Positions 25,701 through 35,130 are shown, counted from the stretch's first letter. The stretch is 64,000 nt of DNA from Bradyrhizobium_A sp052115025 (GCF_052115025.1 NZ_JBFRFW010000002.1:124001-188000), one strand, 5' to 3'. Program-made: numbers and translations. Notes: generated by a model not told the origin, from the sequence alone.

Positions 25701-27173
25701 TCAGCGCGCCCGCGCCGGCGCCGTCATCGCATCCGCCCGAAACAGCCGGCTGAGCTGCTCGGGTGTCAGCAATTTCTCCTCCAGCAGGATATCGGCGACA
25801 CGGCGGTTCTGGGCCAGCGCCAGCTTGGCGACGCGCGAACAGGTCTCGTAGCCGAGCGTCGGCACCAGCGCCGTGACCAGCCCGATCGAGTTGTCGAGCA
25901 GCGCCTGGCAGCGTTCCTGATCGACCTCGATGCCGTTGACACATTTGCGCGTCAGTGTGGAGACCGCGGCGGTCAGGGTGCGGATCGATGACAGGATGCA
26001 ATAGCCGATCGTCGGCTCGAACGCGTTGAGCTGCAGCTGGCCGCCCTCGGCACACATCGTCACCGTCAGATCGTGACCGATCACCATGAAGGCAACCTGG
26101 TTCACCACCTCGGGAATCACAGGATTGACCTTGCCTGGCATGATCGACGAGCCAGCCTGAACGGCGGGTAGGCGGATTTCCGCCAAACCTGCCCGCGGCC
26201 CGCTCGAGAGCAAGCGCAGGTCATTGCAGATCTTCGACAGCTTGACGGCGACACGCTTCAGCACCCCGGAGAACAGCACGAAGGCCCCCATGTCGGAGGT
26301 CGCCTCGATCATGTTGCTGGCGGGCACCATCGGCTGCTGCGAGGAGCGCGCCAGCTCTTCGATCGCCAGCGCAGCATAGCGTGGATCGGCATTGATGCCG
26401 GTGCCGATCGCGGTGGCACCGAGATTGACCTCGCGGAACAGTGCCGCCGCTTCGCGAATCCGTTGGATATCCTCCTTGATGGTAACGAAGAAGGCGTCAA
26501 ATTCCTGTCCGACCGTCATCGGCACCGCATCCTGCAGCTGGGTGCGGCCGATCTTCAGCACGCTGCCGAATTCGACGGCCTTCGACTTGAAGGCGAAGGC
26601 AAGCTCTTCCAGGGCATCGATCAGCGGGCCGGAGGCGAAGATGATGCCGAGCCGCAACGCCGTCGGATAGGCGTCGTTGGTGGATTGGGACATGTTGACG
26701 TCGTCGTTGGGATGCAGCGCTGCATAGTCGCCCTTCGGCCGCCCCATCAATTCCAGTGCAACATTGGCAATCACCTCGTTGGCGTTCATGTTGGTCGATG
26801 TGCCTGCCCCGCCCTGCACCGCGTCGACCACGAACTGGTCATGGAAACGCTTCTCCCTGGCGATAAGGTCGCAGGCCCGATCGATCACGGTCGCCTTGTC
26901 GGCCGCAAGATAGCCGAGCCGGCGGTTGGCGCGCGCCGCCGCCTGCTTCACCAGCGCCAGCGCGCGCACGAAATCCGGGAAATGGCCGACCGGCACGCCG
27001 GTGATCGGAAAATTATCCACCGCCCGCAGGGTGTGCACGCCCCAATAGACGCTGTCTGGCACCTCGGCGTCGCCGAGCAGATCATGCTCGCGCCGGGTGG
27101 CGACGCGGTTGATCTCGATGGAACGGGTGGTTGCAACCTCTACGGTATCCGGGCCCGTCGATTCAGCCGTCAT
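25701..27173 (-). CDS. aspA: Aspartate ammonia-lyase (aspartase)
   Basis: Aspartase reversibly splits L-aspartate into fumarate and ammonia. The 490-residue protein has the fumarase/aspartase signature GSSIMPGKVNP near 338-348, plus GGAGTSTNMNANEVIAN near 122-138 and HPNDDVNMSQSTNDAYP near 154-170. An N-terminal extension of about 25 residues precedes the usual start REHDLLGDAEVPDSVYWGVHTLRA. The ATG is preceded by AAAGG. Fumarases share the fold, but the TSTNMNANEV and NDAYP variants fit aspartase. Confidence 0.93.
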   Translation of the reverse strand: MTAESTGPDTVEVATTRSIEINRVATRREHDLLGDAEVPDSVYWGVHTLRAVDNFPITGVPVGHFPDFVRALALVKQAAARANRRLGYLAADKATVIDRACDLIAREKRFHDQFVVDAVQGGAGTSTNMNANEVIANVALELMGRPKGDYAALHPNDDVNMSQSTNDAYPTALRLGIIFASGPLIDALEELAFAFKSKAVEFGSVLKIGRTQLQDAVPMTVGQEFDAFFVTIKEDIQRIREAAALFREVNLGATAIGTGINADPRYAALAIEELARSSQQPMVPASNMIEATSDMGAFVLFSGVLKRVAVKLSKICNDLRLLSSGPRAGLAEIRLPAVQAGSSIMPGKVNPVIPEVVNQVAFMVIGHDLTVTMCAEGGQLQLNAFEPTIGYCILSSIRTLTAAVSTLTRKCVNGIEVDQERCQALLDNSIGLVTALVPTLGYETCSRVAKLALAQNRRVADILLEEKLLTPEQLSRLFRADAMTAPARAR

Positions 27174-27227
27174 TGTCGTACCTTTCGATCCACGATTGTC
27201 GGGAGACTTGCGTCTCTCCTGCCACGA

Positions 27228-28334
27228 TCACATCGCATGCCCGCCGCCATCCCCGCGGTCCAGCGACCACGGCAACGGCTCGTCACCACGAAACACCACC
27301 ACCTCGTCGTCTCCCACCACGACCGACGACGGCAGCGGACGCACCTGTCGCACCAAGGTCGTGGTACCGCTGTTCAGCAGCAGTCCATAGAACGTGGCGC
27401 CATTGACCGAGCAGAACGCTTCGAGACGATCGAGCGCGCCGTCCTCGTCGAACACCTGCGCATAGGTCTGCAGCGCGGTCGCCCCGACGAAGATGCCGGC
27501 ACATCCGCAGGCCGCCTCCTTGGCGCGCGAGGGATGTGGTGCGGTGTCGGTACCGGCGAAGAAACAGGGCTCTCCCGACGTCGCCGCCCGGCGCAGCGCC
27601 AAACGATGATGTTCGCGCTTGGCGACAGGCAGGCAATAGAGATGCGGCCGCAGACCGCCCTGAAACAGCGAGGTGCGGTTGATGACGAGATGATGCGGTG
27701 TAATGGTGCCGGCTGCGCGGACCGCATGGGCGCGCACGATCGCCACCGTCTCCTCGGTGGTGACGTGCTCGACCACCACCTTCAACGCCGGAAGATCACG
27801 CAGCAGCGGCAGCAGCTGCGTGTCCATGAACACCTGCTCGCGGTCGAACACGTCGACGGCCGGATCGGTCGCCTCGCCATGGATCAGCACCGGCATGCCG
27901 ATGCGCTGCATGCGCTCCAGCACCGGCCGCAGCGCCTTGATGTCGGTGACGCCGTGATGCGCATTGGTGGTCGCGCCGGCGGGATAAAGCTTGGCCGCTA
28001 CCCACACCTTCTCGGAAAAGCCGCGTTCGATCTCATCCGGCGCCGTGACATCGGTCAGGTAGCAGGTCATCAGCGGCTGAAAGTCGCTGTCTGGCGCCCG
28101 CGCCGCAAGAATGCGCGCGCGATAAGCCGCTGCGGCCTCCACGGTCGTCACCGGCGGCACCAGATTGGGCATGACCACGCCGCGGGCAAACTGGGCCGCA
28201 GTATAGGGCAGCACCGCCCGCATCATCTCGCCGTCACGCAGATGCACGTGGAAATCGTCGGCGCGCCGAATGGTGATCCGGTCGGCTGCAGCCGTACGGC
28301 GAGCGNCAAGATCAAACAACGCTGCGGTTGTCAT
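27228..28334 (-). CDS. pyrC: Dihydroorotase (class II, PyrC)
   Basis: PyrC closes carbamoyl-aspartate to dihydroorotate in pyrimidine synthesis. The 368-residue protein shows metal ligands in DDFHVHLRDGE, the carboxylated lysine region AAKLYPAGATTNAHHGV, histidines in VLIHGEAT and VVEHVTTEE, the substrate strand TITPHHLVINR and FAGTDTAPHPSRAKE. The start was placed at the ATG following GGAGGG; an ATG six bases upstream is possible. Base 28306 is undetermined (n), making codon 10 ambiguous. It stands apart from other pyrimidine genes. Confidence 0.95.
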   Translation of the reverse strand: MTTAALFDLXARRTAAADRITIRRADDFHVHLRDGEMMRAVLPYTAAQFARGVVMPNLVPPVTTVEAAAAYRARILAARAPDSDFQPLMTCYLTDVTAPDEIERGFSEKVWVAAKLYPAGATTNAHHGVTDIKALRPVLERMQRIGMPVLIHGEATDPAVDVFDREQVFMDTQLLPLLRDLPALKVVVEHVTTEETVAIVRAHAVRAAGTITPHHLVINRTSLFQGGLRPHLYCLPVAKREHHRLALRRAATSGEPCFFAGTDTAPHPSRAKEAACGCAGIFVGATALQTYAQVFDEDGALDRLEAFCSVNGATFYGLLLNSGTTTLVRQVRPLPSSVVVGDDEVVVFRGDEPLPWSLDRGDGGGHAM

Positions 28335-28624
28335 AACCATCCCTCCGCAACACCCAGGGAGCGGGAGCCTGGAAGCGAAGCCTGGAAACGGTCGATCGCC
28401 ATATCGGTCAAGATTCGCAGCGATGCTGAAAGATCAGGCAGCAAAAATAAAGGATCGGCGCAGTTTGATCCAGTGTGAACAGCACACGATTTATTGCATT
28501 GCTGCAGTTGCTCATCCGTGGCGACCGAATGCCGCGCCAAGAACTCAATGACGGGTTCGGAGGATCTGCGGCTCGTCGCCGCGACGGCGGTGTGATAAAG
28601 TGCACCGCAAACAGGAGAGCCCCG

Positions 28625-29596
28625 ATGGCCTCGTTGACCGAGTGGACCGTTCCGCAAGCCGCTCAGCCACGCAGCGATGACTACGACTTCGACCTCGAGC
28701 ACGCGCTCGCCGCCGTGGTCGGGCTGCATGCCATCATTCCGCCGGACGCTTTCACGGCCGAAGTGCTCGGCACCGAACGCGTTGGCAACGGCGTATTGAT
28801 CGATCGTGGCCTGGTGCTCACCGTCGGTTACCTGATCACCGAAGCGGAGACGGTGTGGCTGCATATGGGAGATGGCCATGTGGTGGAAGGCCATGCTCTG
28901 GGCTTCGATCAGGAGAGCGGCTTCGGCCTCGTACAGGCGCTCCAACCGATCGATGTTGAACCGCTGCCGCTCGGCAATTCCTCCGTCACCGATATCGGCG
29001 ACCGCGTGGTGCTCGGCGGCGTCGGCGGTCGCACGCGTTCCGTCGCTGGCCGTATTGCGGCCAAGGAAAGCTTCGCCGGCTATTGGGAATACGCCCTCGA
29101 CGAAGCGATCTTCACCTATCCAGCCCATCCCAACTGGGGTGGCACCGGGCTGATTTCGGCCAGCGGCGAACTGCTCGGTATCGGCTCGCTCCAGGTCGAG
29201 CGCGAGCGCAAGGGCAAGAACGAGCACCTCAACATGGTCGTGCCGATCGACCTGCTCAAGCCGAACCTCAGCGACCTCAGCCGCTACGGCCGCGTCAACA
29301 AACCGGCGCGCCCCTGGCTCGGGCTTTATGCCACCGAGATCGAAGACAATATCGTCATCGTCGGCATCGCCGCCAAGGGGCCTGCCGCACGTGCCGAATT
29401 GCGCGTCGGCGATGTGATCGTCGCGGTCAAGGGGGAGAAGGTGTCCGGCCTCGCCAGCTTCTATCGTGAGCTGTGGGCTCAGGGATCGGCAGGCGTCGAC
29501 GTCCCCCTGACACTTTACCGCGACGGCGTCACCTACGACGTCGAGGTGAAGTCGTCGGACCGCGCCCGCTTCCTCAAGCAGCCGCGGCTGCACTGA
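28625..29596 (+). CDS. Trypsin-like PDZ protein with all three catalytic residues lost (pseudoprotease)
   Basis: The 323-residue protein aligns with HtrA-type proteins (GVLIDRGLVLT near 56-66; a PDZ near 240-315 with GPAARAELRVGDVIVAVKGEKV). The triad is gone: the expected His in LTNSHVV is Tyr69 (LTVGYLI), the expected Asp is Gly99 (ESGFGLV) and the expected Ser in GNSGG is Trp171 (PNWGG). It can therefore not act as a serine protease and may be a binding or regulatory scaffold. It lacks a signal peptide. An active homologue is encoded 5 kb away (22258-23307). Confidence 0.85.
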   Translation: MASLTEWTVPQAAQPRSDDYDFDLEHALAAVVGLHAIIPPDAFTAEVLGTERVGNGVLIDRGLVLTVGYLITEAETVWLHMGDGHVVEGHALGFDQESGFGLVQALQPIDVEPLPLGNSSVTDIGDRVVLGGVGGRTRSVAGRIAAKESFAGYWEYALDEAIFTYPAHPNWGGTGLISASGELLGIGSLQVERERKGKNEHLNMVVPIDLLKPNLSDLSRYGRVNKPARPWLGLYATEIEDNIVIVGIAAKGPAARAELRVGDVIVAVKGEKVSGLASFYRELWAQGSAGVDVPLTLYRDGVTYDVEVKSSDRARFLKQPRLH

Positions 29597-29841
29597 GCCA
29601 CTGCCAGCGCCTCAGGTGAACGACCGGCAGCGGGCCGCTCGACCGGCGGCGCTTTGCGCCTGCTGCAGCGCCCTGCTCTCCTCGTGCTCGATGGCAATCG
29701 TGCCCCTGACCAGTTGTCCACGCAGCCACTGCGCGATCGCGCATCGCGCCGTGCACGCTCTCATATCAACGTGGCTGGCAAAGCCGACGACGATGTGTCA
29801 AACGCATGATTTGCAAGATTCGATGATTTTGACGCATCAGC

Positions 29842-30786
29842 ATGATTACCGTGAGACATGTCGAGCTCGTCCGCGCGCTCGACCAGCATCGCCACTTCGG
29901 ACGTGCCGCCGAGGCGCTCGGCATCACGCAGTCGGCGCTGACCCGCGCGCTGCAGGCGCTGGAAGCCGATCTCGACGTCCGTCTGTTTGACCGCGGCACA
30001 GGCGTTCCCGAGCCCACGATGTTCGGGCGCATCGTGCTGGAATGGGGCCAGCCGGTGATGCGCGGCATCGACAACCTCAACCGCGAGATCCGCCTCGCAA
30101 GGGGTCTCGCGATCGGCGAGATCACCGTCAATGCCGGAACGTTTCCATCCGACCTCTGGGTGCCGCAGACGCTGGGACGGCTGGCGATGGAATTTCCCAA
30201 CCTGCGCTGTCGCATGCGCTCCAGCGAGAGCCGCCGCGCGGTGAAAGAGGTCCTGGACGGCACGGTCGACATCGCCGTGGTTGATCTCGTCGAGATGCGC
30301 GGGATCGAGGAGCTCGCGATCGACGAGCTGATCACGGTCGACGTGGCGCTGTTCTGCCGACCGAACCATCCGCTGCTGCGCCACAAGGTGATCAACGAGA
30401 TGGATCTCGCGGATTTTCCGCTCGCCGGCCCGCGCCCCTCGCACTACGCCTCCGAGGTGATGGAGAGCGCCGGCGAAAATCGTGCGCTGACAGTGCCAAA
30501 GTCCGGCGGTTTCGTGCCGCGCATCTGGGTTGAGAGCTTCAGCGCCATGCGCCATGCGGTGACCGCCAGCAACGCAGTCAGCTGGGCTCCGATTGCGCTG
30601 CTCGAGCCGTACTGGCGCCGCGGCGAGCTTGCCCATCTGGTGATGCGGCCGGCGCCGATCAACATCACTTACGGCCTCGCCAGCCAACGACATCGGACCC
30701 CCTCGCCGGCTGTCCAGGCGTTCGTGACGACCATCCGGAGCGTTGCCGCGACGACGCGCATCCCGCACGACCTCGTCCGCGTGTAA
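29842..30786 (+). CDS. LysR-family transcriptional regulator (1)
   Basis: The 314-residue protein has the LysR winged helix HVELVRALDQHRHFGRAAEALGITQSALTRALQALEADLDVRLFDRG near residues 6-52 and a type-2 periplasmic-binding-like effector domain. The targets are not obvious, as neither flank is divergent and close. In the 245-base gap before it the only notable feature is TGTCAAA near 29795 facing TTTTGACG near 29828, which could be an autoregulatory site. Confidence 0.92.
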   Translation: MITVRHVELVRALDQHRHFGRAAEALGITQSALTRALQALEADLDVRLFDRGTGVPEPTMFGRIVLEWGQPVMRGIDNLNREIRLARGLAIGEITVNAGTFPSDLWVPQTLGRLAMEFPNLRCRMRSSESRRAVKEVLDGTVDIAVVDLVEMRGIEELAIDELITVDVALFCRPNHPLLRHKVINEMDLADFPLAGPRPSHYASEVMESAGENRALTVPKSGGFVPRIWVESFSAMRHAVTASNAVSWAPIALLEPYWRRGELAHLVMRPAPINITYGLASQRHRTPSPAVQAFVTTIRSVAATTRIPHDLVRV

Positions 30787-30854
30787 CATTGTCGCGGGCA
30801 CCGATGATCGGATGCACGTTCGATCTGAATCGCGACCCAAACGCGCACTCATTT

Positions 30855-30883
30855 TTGCTTAGACGCTTTTTTCTTCACATAAT
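30855..30883 (+). promoter_or_regulatory. Possible sigma-70-type promoter
   Basis: TTGCTT and CATAAT are separated by 17 bases in an AT-rich stretch of the 233-base gap before the transglutaminase-like gene. The -10 element is close to consensus, the -35 element only partly. A transcript from here would have a leader of about 130 bases. Confidence 0.3.
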
Positions 30884-31019
30884 CCGGCGCCCGCCTCGCC
30901 CAAGCGACGATCGAGCGTCATCCAATTGATGAAAGTTTGATTCAATCTGATCGACGCGACTTAGTCGTGTGACAAATCCTCCATGGGAGGAACGGCCTCG
31001 TTTCAACGGCGAGGTCCCG

Positions 31020-31649
31020 ATGTCGCGCGTAGCGTTCTGCCGACTTTTTCTGTCCGTCACGGTCGCACTGCTGTGCGCCGCCAACGGGGTGCGCGCGGCC
31101 GACACGCCGGGGCTCTATGTCAGGGTCGGCGCACACACATCGGCCCCGCCGACCGGCTGGGTGCAGTTCTGTCAGACCTACGCCAGGGAGTGCGAGACAC
31201 AGCGCCTGCAACCCCGCGACATCATCCTGACCGACGATGCGCTGAGCGACCTGCGGCGCCTCAACGATTGGGTCAATCATCACATCAAGCCGATGACCGA
31301 CAGGGAGCATTACGGCATGGTGCAGTGGTGGCGCTATCCCGACGATGGCGCAGGTGCCTGTCACAGCTATGCGCTGCTGAAGCGTCGTCTGCTGATCGAA
31401 GCCGGCTGGCCGCGCCAGGCCCTGCTGATGACCATCGTCCGCCAGACCAACGGTGAGGGGCATGCCGTGCTGACGGTCAAGACCGACCGTGGCGAATACA
31501 TCCTCGACAACCTGACCGACGAGGTCCTGCTGTGGTCGAAGACGCCCTACGGCTACCACAAGCGCCAATCGCAGGACGATCCGAACCAGTGGGTCTGGCT
31601 GGACGAGACCCGCGCTGACATGACGGCCACGTCCACACGCCTGCGCTAG
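31020..31649 (+). CDS. Periplasmic transglutaminase-like cysteine proteinase (BTLCP family)
   Basis: The 209-residue protein has a signal peptide (MSRVAFCRLFLSVTVALLCA, cleavage near ARA/AD at residue 27) and the bacterial transglutaminase-like cysteine proteinase core. The triad is Cys114 in GAGACHSYALLK, His148 in GEGHAVLTV and Asp163 in YILDNLTDE. Related proteins in other proteobacteria (LapG) cut surface adhesins under c-di-GMP control, but no LapD partner is next to it here. GAGGTCCCG precedes the ATG. Confidence 0.9.
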   Translation: MSRVAFCRLFLSVTVALLCAANGVRAADTPGLYVRVGAHTSAPPTGWVQFCQTYARECETQRLQPRDIILTDDALSDLRRLNDWVNHHIKPMTDREHYGMVQWWRYPDDGAGACHSYALLKRRLLIEAGWPRQALLMTIVRQTNGEGHAVLTVKTDRGEYILDNLTDEVLLWSKTPYGYHKRQSQDDPNQWVWLDETRADMTATSTRLR

Positions 31650-31741
31650 GCCATCGACGGCCGAGGAAGGCGGGCAACGGCCCGAGGCCCGCCGCCCGCC
31701 CTCCATTGACTTTCAGGCTGCGTCGGCGCGATCGCACGACG

Positions 31742-33076
31742 TCAGTGCGCGACATTCAGGTCGACGCCCTTGCGTTCCCTGATCGTCGATACAGCCGCCA
31801 GCGAAATGATCGACAGGATCATGAGATAGACGCCGATCGCCCAGGACGTGCTGTAAACGCCGATGATCCATTGCGCGATCATCGGCGCGAACGCCCCGCC
31901 GAGAATGGCGCCGAGGGCATATCCCACGGAGACGCCGGAATAGCGGACCTTGGCCGGATAGAGCTCGGCATAGAGGGCCGCCTGCGGGCCATAGGAAAGA
32001 CCGAGGCCCAGCGTGAGCCCGAACGCAGCGATGAAGAACAGCACGATGTTCTTGCTGTCGATCAGGAACCACATCGGCACGGCCCACACCACCAGGATGG
32101 CATAGCCGACCTGGAAGGTGCGCACGCGTCCCCACCTGTCGCCGAGCACGCCGCCGGCGAGTGTGAACACGAACCAGGTCACCGCGCCAAGGGTCGAGAC
32201 CAGCAAAATCTGGTCCGCCGGCATCTTCAGTGTATTCAATCCGTAGCTGATCATGAAGGCGATGAAGATGTAGCCCGCCGCATTGTTCGCCATGAACACC
32301 AGCGCCGTGCGGAAGATCTCGGCGCTGTGATCGCGGAACAGCTCGCGCAGCGGCGCGGCGGATTCCTTCTGGCGCCGCGCCATCTCGGCGAACACCGGCG
32401 ATTCCTCGACGGAGCGGCGGATGATTGCGCCGATCACGATCAGGGCGATCGAGAGCAGGAACGGAATGCGCCAGGCCCATTCCGACACCGCCGCCTTGCC
32501 AAGGGTCGAGGTCAGGATCCACAGCACGCCGGTCGCAAGGATCATGCCGATGGGTGTGCCGATCTGGGGGAAGGAGCCGAAGAAGCTGCGCCGGTGGACC
32601 GGCGCATGCTCGACCGCCATCAAGGCCGCACCACCCCATTCGCCGCCGGCCGAAAAGCCCTGGAGAATGCGCATCAGGATCAGCAGCGCGGGCGCCCACG
32701 GGCCGATCTGGGCATAGGTCGGCAGCAGGCCGATCGCGGCGGTTGCGACCCCCATCAGCACCAGCGTCATCACGAACACCGCCCGGCGACCGAGCCGGTC
32801 ACCGAGATGCCCGCAGAGAATGGCGCCGAGCGGCCGGAACAGGAAGGACAGCCCGATGGTGGCGAAGGACACGATCTGGGCCAGCAAGGGATTGTTCTGG
32901 ACCATCGGCCCGAAGAACTGCGGCCCGAACACCAGCCCCGCCGCCTGGGCATAGACGAAAAAGTCGTACCATTCGATGGTGGTTCCGACCAGCGTCGCGA
33001 CGAGAACCCGCTTCTCGTCCGCAGTGACACTCTGCGCATCCAGACGGTCTGCTCCCGCCCCTACATACGATTCCAT
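31742..33076 (-). CDS. MFS transporter, metabolite:proton symporter (MHS) family
   Basis: The 444-residue inner-membrane protein has twelve predicted helices and MHS-family features: GTTIEWYDFFVYAQAAGLVF near residues 31-50, GHLGDRLGRRAVFVMTL near 90-106, and RILQGFSAGGEWGGAALMAVEHAP near 135-158. MHS members import organic acids or compatible solutes such as shikimate, alpha-ketoglutarate or proline-betaine. The substrate is unknown. GGAGGATGTC precedes the ATG. It is divergent from the DGPF gene. Confidence 0.93.
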   Translation of the reverse strand: MESYVGAGADRLDAQSVTADEKRVLVATLVGTTIEWYDFFVYAQAAGLVFGPQFFGPMVQNNPLLAQIVSFATIGLSFLFRPLGAILCGHLGDRLGRRAVFVMTLVLMGVATAAIGLLPTYAQIGPWAPALLILMRILQGFSAGGEWGGAALMAVEHAPVHRRSFFGSFPQIGTPIGMILATGVLWILTSTLGKAAVSEWAWRIPFLLSIALIVIGAIIRRSVEESPVFAEMARRQKESAAPLRELFRDHSAEIFRTALVFMANNAAGYIFIAFMISYGLNTLKMPADQILLVSTLGAVTWFVFTLAGGVLGDRWGRVRTFQVGYAILVVWAVPMWFLIDSKNIVLFFIAAFGLTLGLGLSYGPQAALYAELYPAKVRYSGVSVGYALGAILGGAFAPMIAQWIIGVYSTSWAIGVYLMILSIISLAAVSTIRERKGVDLNVAH

Positions 33077-33191
33077 GACATCCTCCCCGATGCTTCTGAA
33101 TGGGTGGACCAGCCCGGGGACGCCACGGCTCTCCCTCGATCATGAGGGGCGACACCCAGCCATTGGCGCGAGGACCTGTCCACCAAAGTTG

Positions 33192-33211
33192 CACCAGAAG
33201 GTATACTGGTG
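33192..33211. promoter_or_regulatory. Inverted repeat CACCAG-N8-CTGGTG
   Basis: A 6-8-6 inverted repeat lies 116 bases before the MHS transporter start, in the 311-base divergent gap (33077-33387) that also holds the DGPF promoter. It is centred on GTATAC. It may be the operator of the transporter gene. The rest of the gap shows no gene. Confidence 0.3.
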
Positions 33212-33310
33212 TGGGGCAAGGCTGGCAAACGCATGCATCCGCATACGTTCGGGCTGAGGATCACAACCGCGTGCCCCCGATCACGCCGTTTGAAAAAAAT
33301 TCTGGCAGGA

Positions 33311-33337
33311 TGTCGATCCGGCCGATGCTCGTTCGTC
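33311..33337 (+). promoter_or_regulatory. Candidate ECF42-type promoter of the DGPF gene
   Basis: TGTCGA at 33311-33316 and CGTC at 33334-33337 are separated by 17 bases. This matches the TGTCGA/CGTC elements reported for promoters recognised by ECF42 sigma factors. It lies about 50 bases before the DGPF gene, whose downstream partner encodes such a sigma factor, so direct control by that factor is likely. Confidence 0.6.
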
Positions 33338-33387
33338 GTGAGGGCAGGAAGGCCATGGTGGCCGCCACAATTCGAGGAGATGAAACG

Positions 33388-33810
33388 ATGCGCGTGATGG
33401 TGATGGTGAAGGCGACCAAGGACAGCGAAGCCGGCACGATGCCCTCCACCGAACTGCTCGAGGCCATGGGCAAGTTCAACGAGCAGCTGATCAACGCCGG
33501 CATCATGCTGGCGGCTGATGGCCTGAAGCCGTCCTCGCAGGGCAAGCGGATCGCCTTCGACGGTCCCGGCCGCAGCGTGATCGACGGCCCATTCACCGAG
33601 ACCCGCGAGCTCGTCGCCGGTTACTGGATCTGGCAGGTCAAGGACCTGGACGAGGCGGTGGAATGGGTAAAGCGTTGCCCCAACCCGATGCCGGGCCCGA
33701 GCGAGATCGAGATCCGCCCGGTGTACGAGATGAGCGACTTCGGTGAGGCTCTCACTCCGGAGGTGACCGATCTGCATGACAGGAACCGCGAGAAGACCGC
33801 CGGCCACTGA
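33388..33810 (+). CDS. YCII-related DGPF-domain protein
   Basis: The 140-residue cytoplasmic protein has a ferredoxin-like YCII/DGPF fold, with the hallmark IDGPFTETRELVAGYW near residues 70-85 and the opening MRVMVMVKATKDSEAG. DGPF proteins are nearly always encoded beside ECF42 sigma factors and are thought to be their regulated targets; their biochemical role is not settled. GAGGAG precedes the ATG. It ends 57 bases before the sigma factor gene. Confidence 0.93.
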   Translation: MRVMVMVKATKDSEAGTMPSTELLEAMGKFNEQLINAGIMLAADGLKPSSQGKRIAFDGPGRSVIDGPFTETRELVAGYWIWQVKDLDEAVEWVKRCPNPMPGPSEIEIRPVYEMSDFGEALTPEVTDLHDRNREKTAGH

Positions 33811-33867
33811 CGGTTCCAGCCGCTGTCCCCGCTTGTCTCGCCTGCGGCCTTCCCGTAAGCGAGACAT

Positions 33868-35130
33868 GTGGCCGCGACCGAGACCCATCGAGCGATCGAG
33901 ACCGTTTTCCGGATCGAGCAGGCGCGGCTCATCGCCGGCCTCGCCAGGATGGTGCGCGACGTTGGCCTCGCCGAAGAGCTGGCACAGGAAGCACTGGTCA
34001 CGGCACTGGCCGAATGGCCGAAGACCGGAGTTCCTGCCAATCCCGGCGCATGGTTGATGGCTGCGGCCAAACGCCGGGCCATCGACGGCTTTCGCCGCGA
34101 CAAGATGCTGGCGCGCAAGCACGCCGAGATCGGCCGCGATCTCGAAGATGACCGCGACAGCCACGTCGCCGCTCTCGAAGCGTCCCTCGACGACGACCTC
34201 GGCGACGAGCTGCTCGGCCTGATCTTTACCGCATGTCATCCGGTGCTGTCCGCCGACGCACGGGTCGCACTGACGCTACGCCTGATCGGCGGGCTGACGA
34301 CGGAGGAGATCGCCCGCGCCTTCCTCGTCGGCGAGACCACGATCGCCCAGCGCATCGTCCGCGCCAAGAAGGCCCTCGGCACCGCCCGCCCGACCTTCGC
34401 GGTGCCGACCGGAGATGAACGCAACAGCCGCCTCGCCTCGGTGATGGAGGTGATCTACCTGATCTTCAACGAAGGCTATGCGGCAACCTCCGGGGAGGAC
34501 CTGATCCGCCCCACCCTGTGCGCCGAAGCCCAGCGGCTCGGCCGCATTCTCGCCGGCCTGATACCTGAGGAGCCGGAGGTGTTCGGCCTGCTCGCCCTGA
34601 TGGAAATCCAGGCGTCCCGCCTTGCGGCGCGCACGGCGCCCGATGGCGCGTTCATTCCGATCACCGAACAGAACCGAGCCCGCTGGGACCGGCTGCTGAT
34701 CGGCCACGGCCTCGCCGCGCTCGACCGCGCCAGGGCCCTCGGCGGCGCCGGCGGGCCTTATGCGCTGCAGGCCGCGCTCGCCGCCTGCCACGCCCGTGCG
34801 CCCCGGTCGGAGGAGACGGACTGGACGGCCATCGCCAGCCTCTACGACACCTTGCGCAAGGTGATGCCGTCCCCCGTGGTCGATCTCAACCGGGCGATCG
34901 CGCACAGCATGGCGTTCGGCCCGAACGCCGGGCTCGCCCTGCTCGAGGAGATCAATCAGGTTGCCACGCTTCGCGACTATGCACCGCTGCCAGCGGCGCG
35001 TGGTGACATGCTGTTGCGGGCCGGCCGCCTTACCGAGGCAAAACAAGCCTTCGCACAGGCGGCGTCTCTCACCCGCAACGCCCGCGAGCGGGACTTTCTG
35101 CTCGCACGCGCGGCGGCCTGCGGCGGCTGA
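33868..35130 (+). CDS. ECF sigma factor, ECF42 (SigJ-like) group, with C-terminal TPR-like extension
   Basis: The 420-residue protein has sigma region 2 (RLIAGLARMVRDVGLAEELAQEALVTALAEWP, then NPGAWLMAAAKRRAIDGFRRD) and region 4 (RVALTLRLIGGLTTEEIARAFLVGETTIAQRIVRAKKAL, near residues 132-171), followed by about 240 residues of helical repeats (IFNEGYAATSGEDLIRPTLCAEAQRLGRIL and VVDLNRAIAHSMAFGPNAGLALLEEI). No anti-sigma gene is near. In the ECF42 group the C-terminal extension controls activity. GTG is the start codon. Confidence 0.92.
   Translation: MAATETHRAIETVFRIEQARLIAGLARMVRDVGLAEELAQEALVTALAEWPKTGVPANPGAWLMAAAKRRAIDGFRRDKMLARKHAEIGRDLEDDRDSHVAALEASLDDDLGDELLGLIFTACHPVLSADARVALTLRLIGGLTTEEIARAFLVGETTIAQRIVRAKKALGTARPTFAVPTGDERNSRLASVMEVIYLIFNEGYAATSGEDLIRPTLCAEAQRLGRILAGLIPEEPEVFGLLALMEIQASRLAARTAPDGAFIPITEQNRARWDRLLIGHGLAALDRARALGGAGGPYALQAALAACHARAPRSEETDWTAIASLYDTLRKVMPSPVVDLNRAIAHSMAFGPNAGLALLEEINQVATLRDYAPLPAARGDMLLRAGRLTEAKQAFAQAASLTRNARERDFLLARAAACGG

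Noticed and set aside
26463..28478. 671-codon plus-strand frame spanning aspA and pyrC
   Set aside because: It is antisense to two certain genes and includes the undetermined base; its translation is low in complexity without any recognisable domain.
29597..29841. Small open frames in the gap before LysR regulator 1
   Set aside because: They carry no start context or domain; one on the minus strand is an Arg-rich low-complexity frame.
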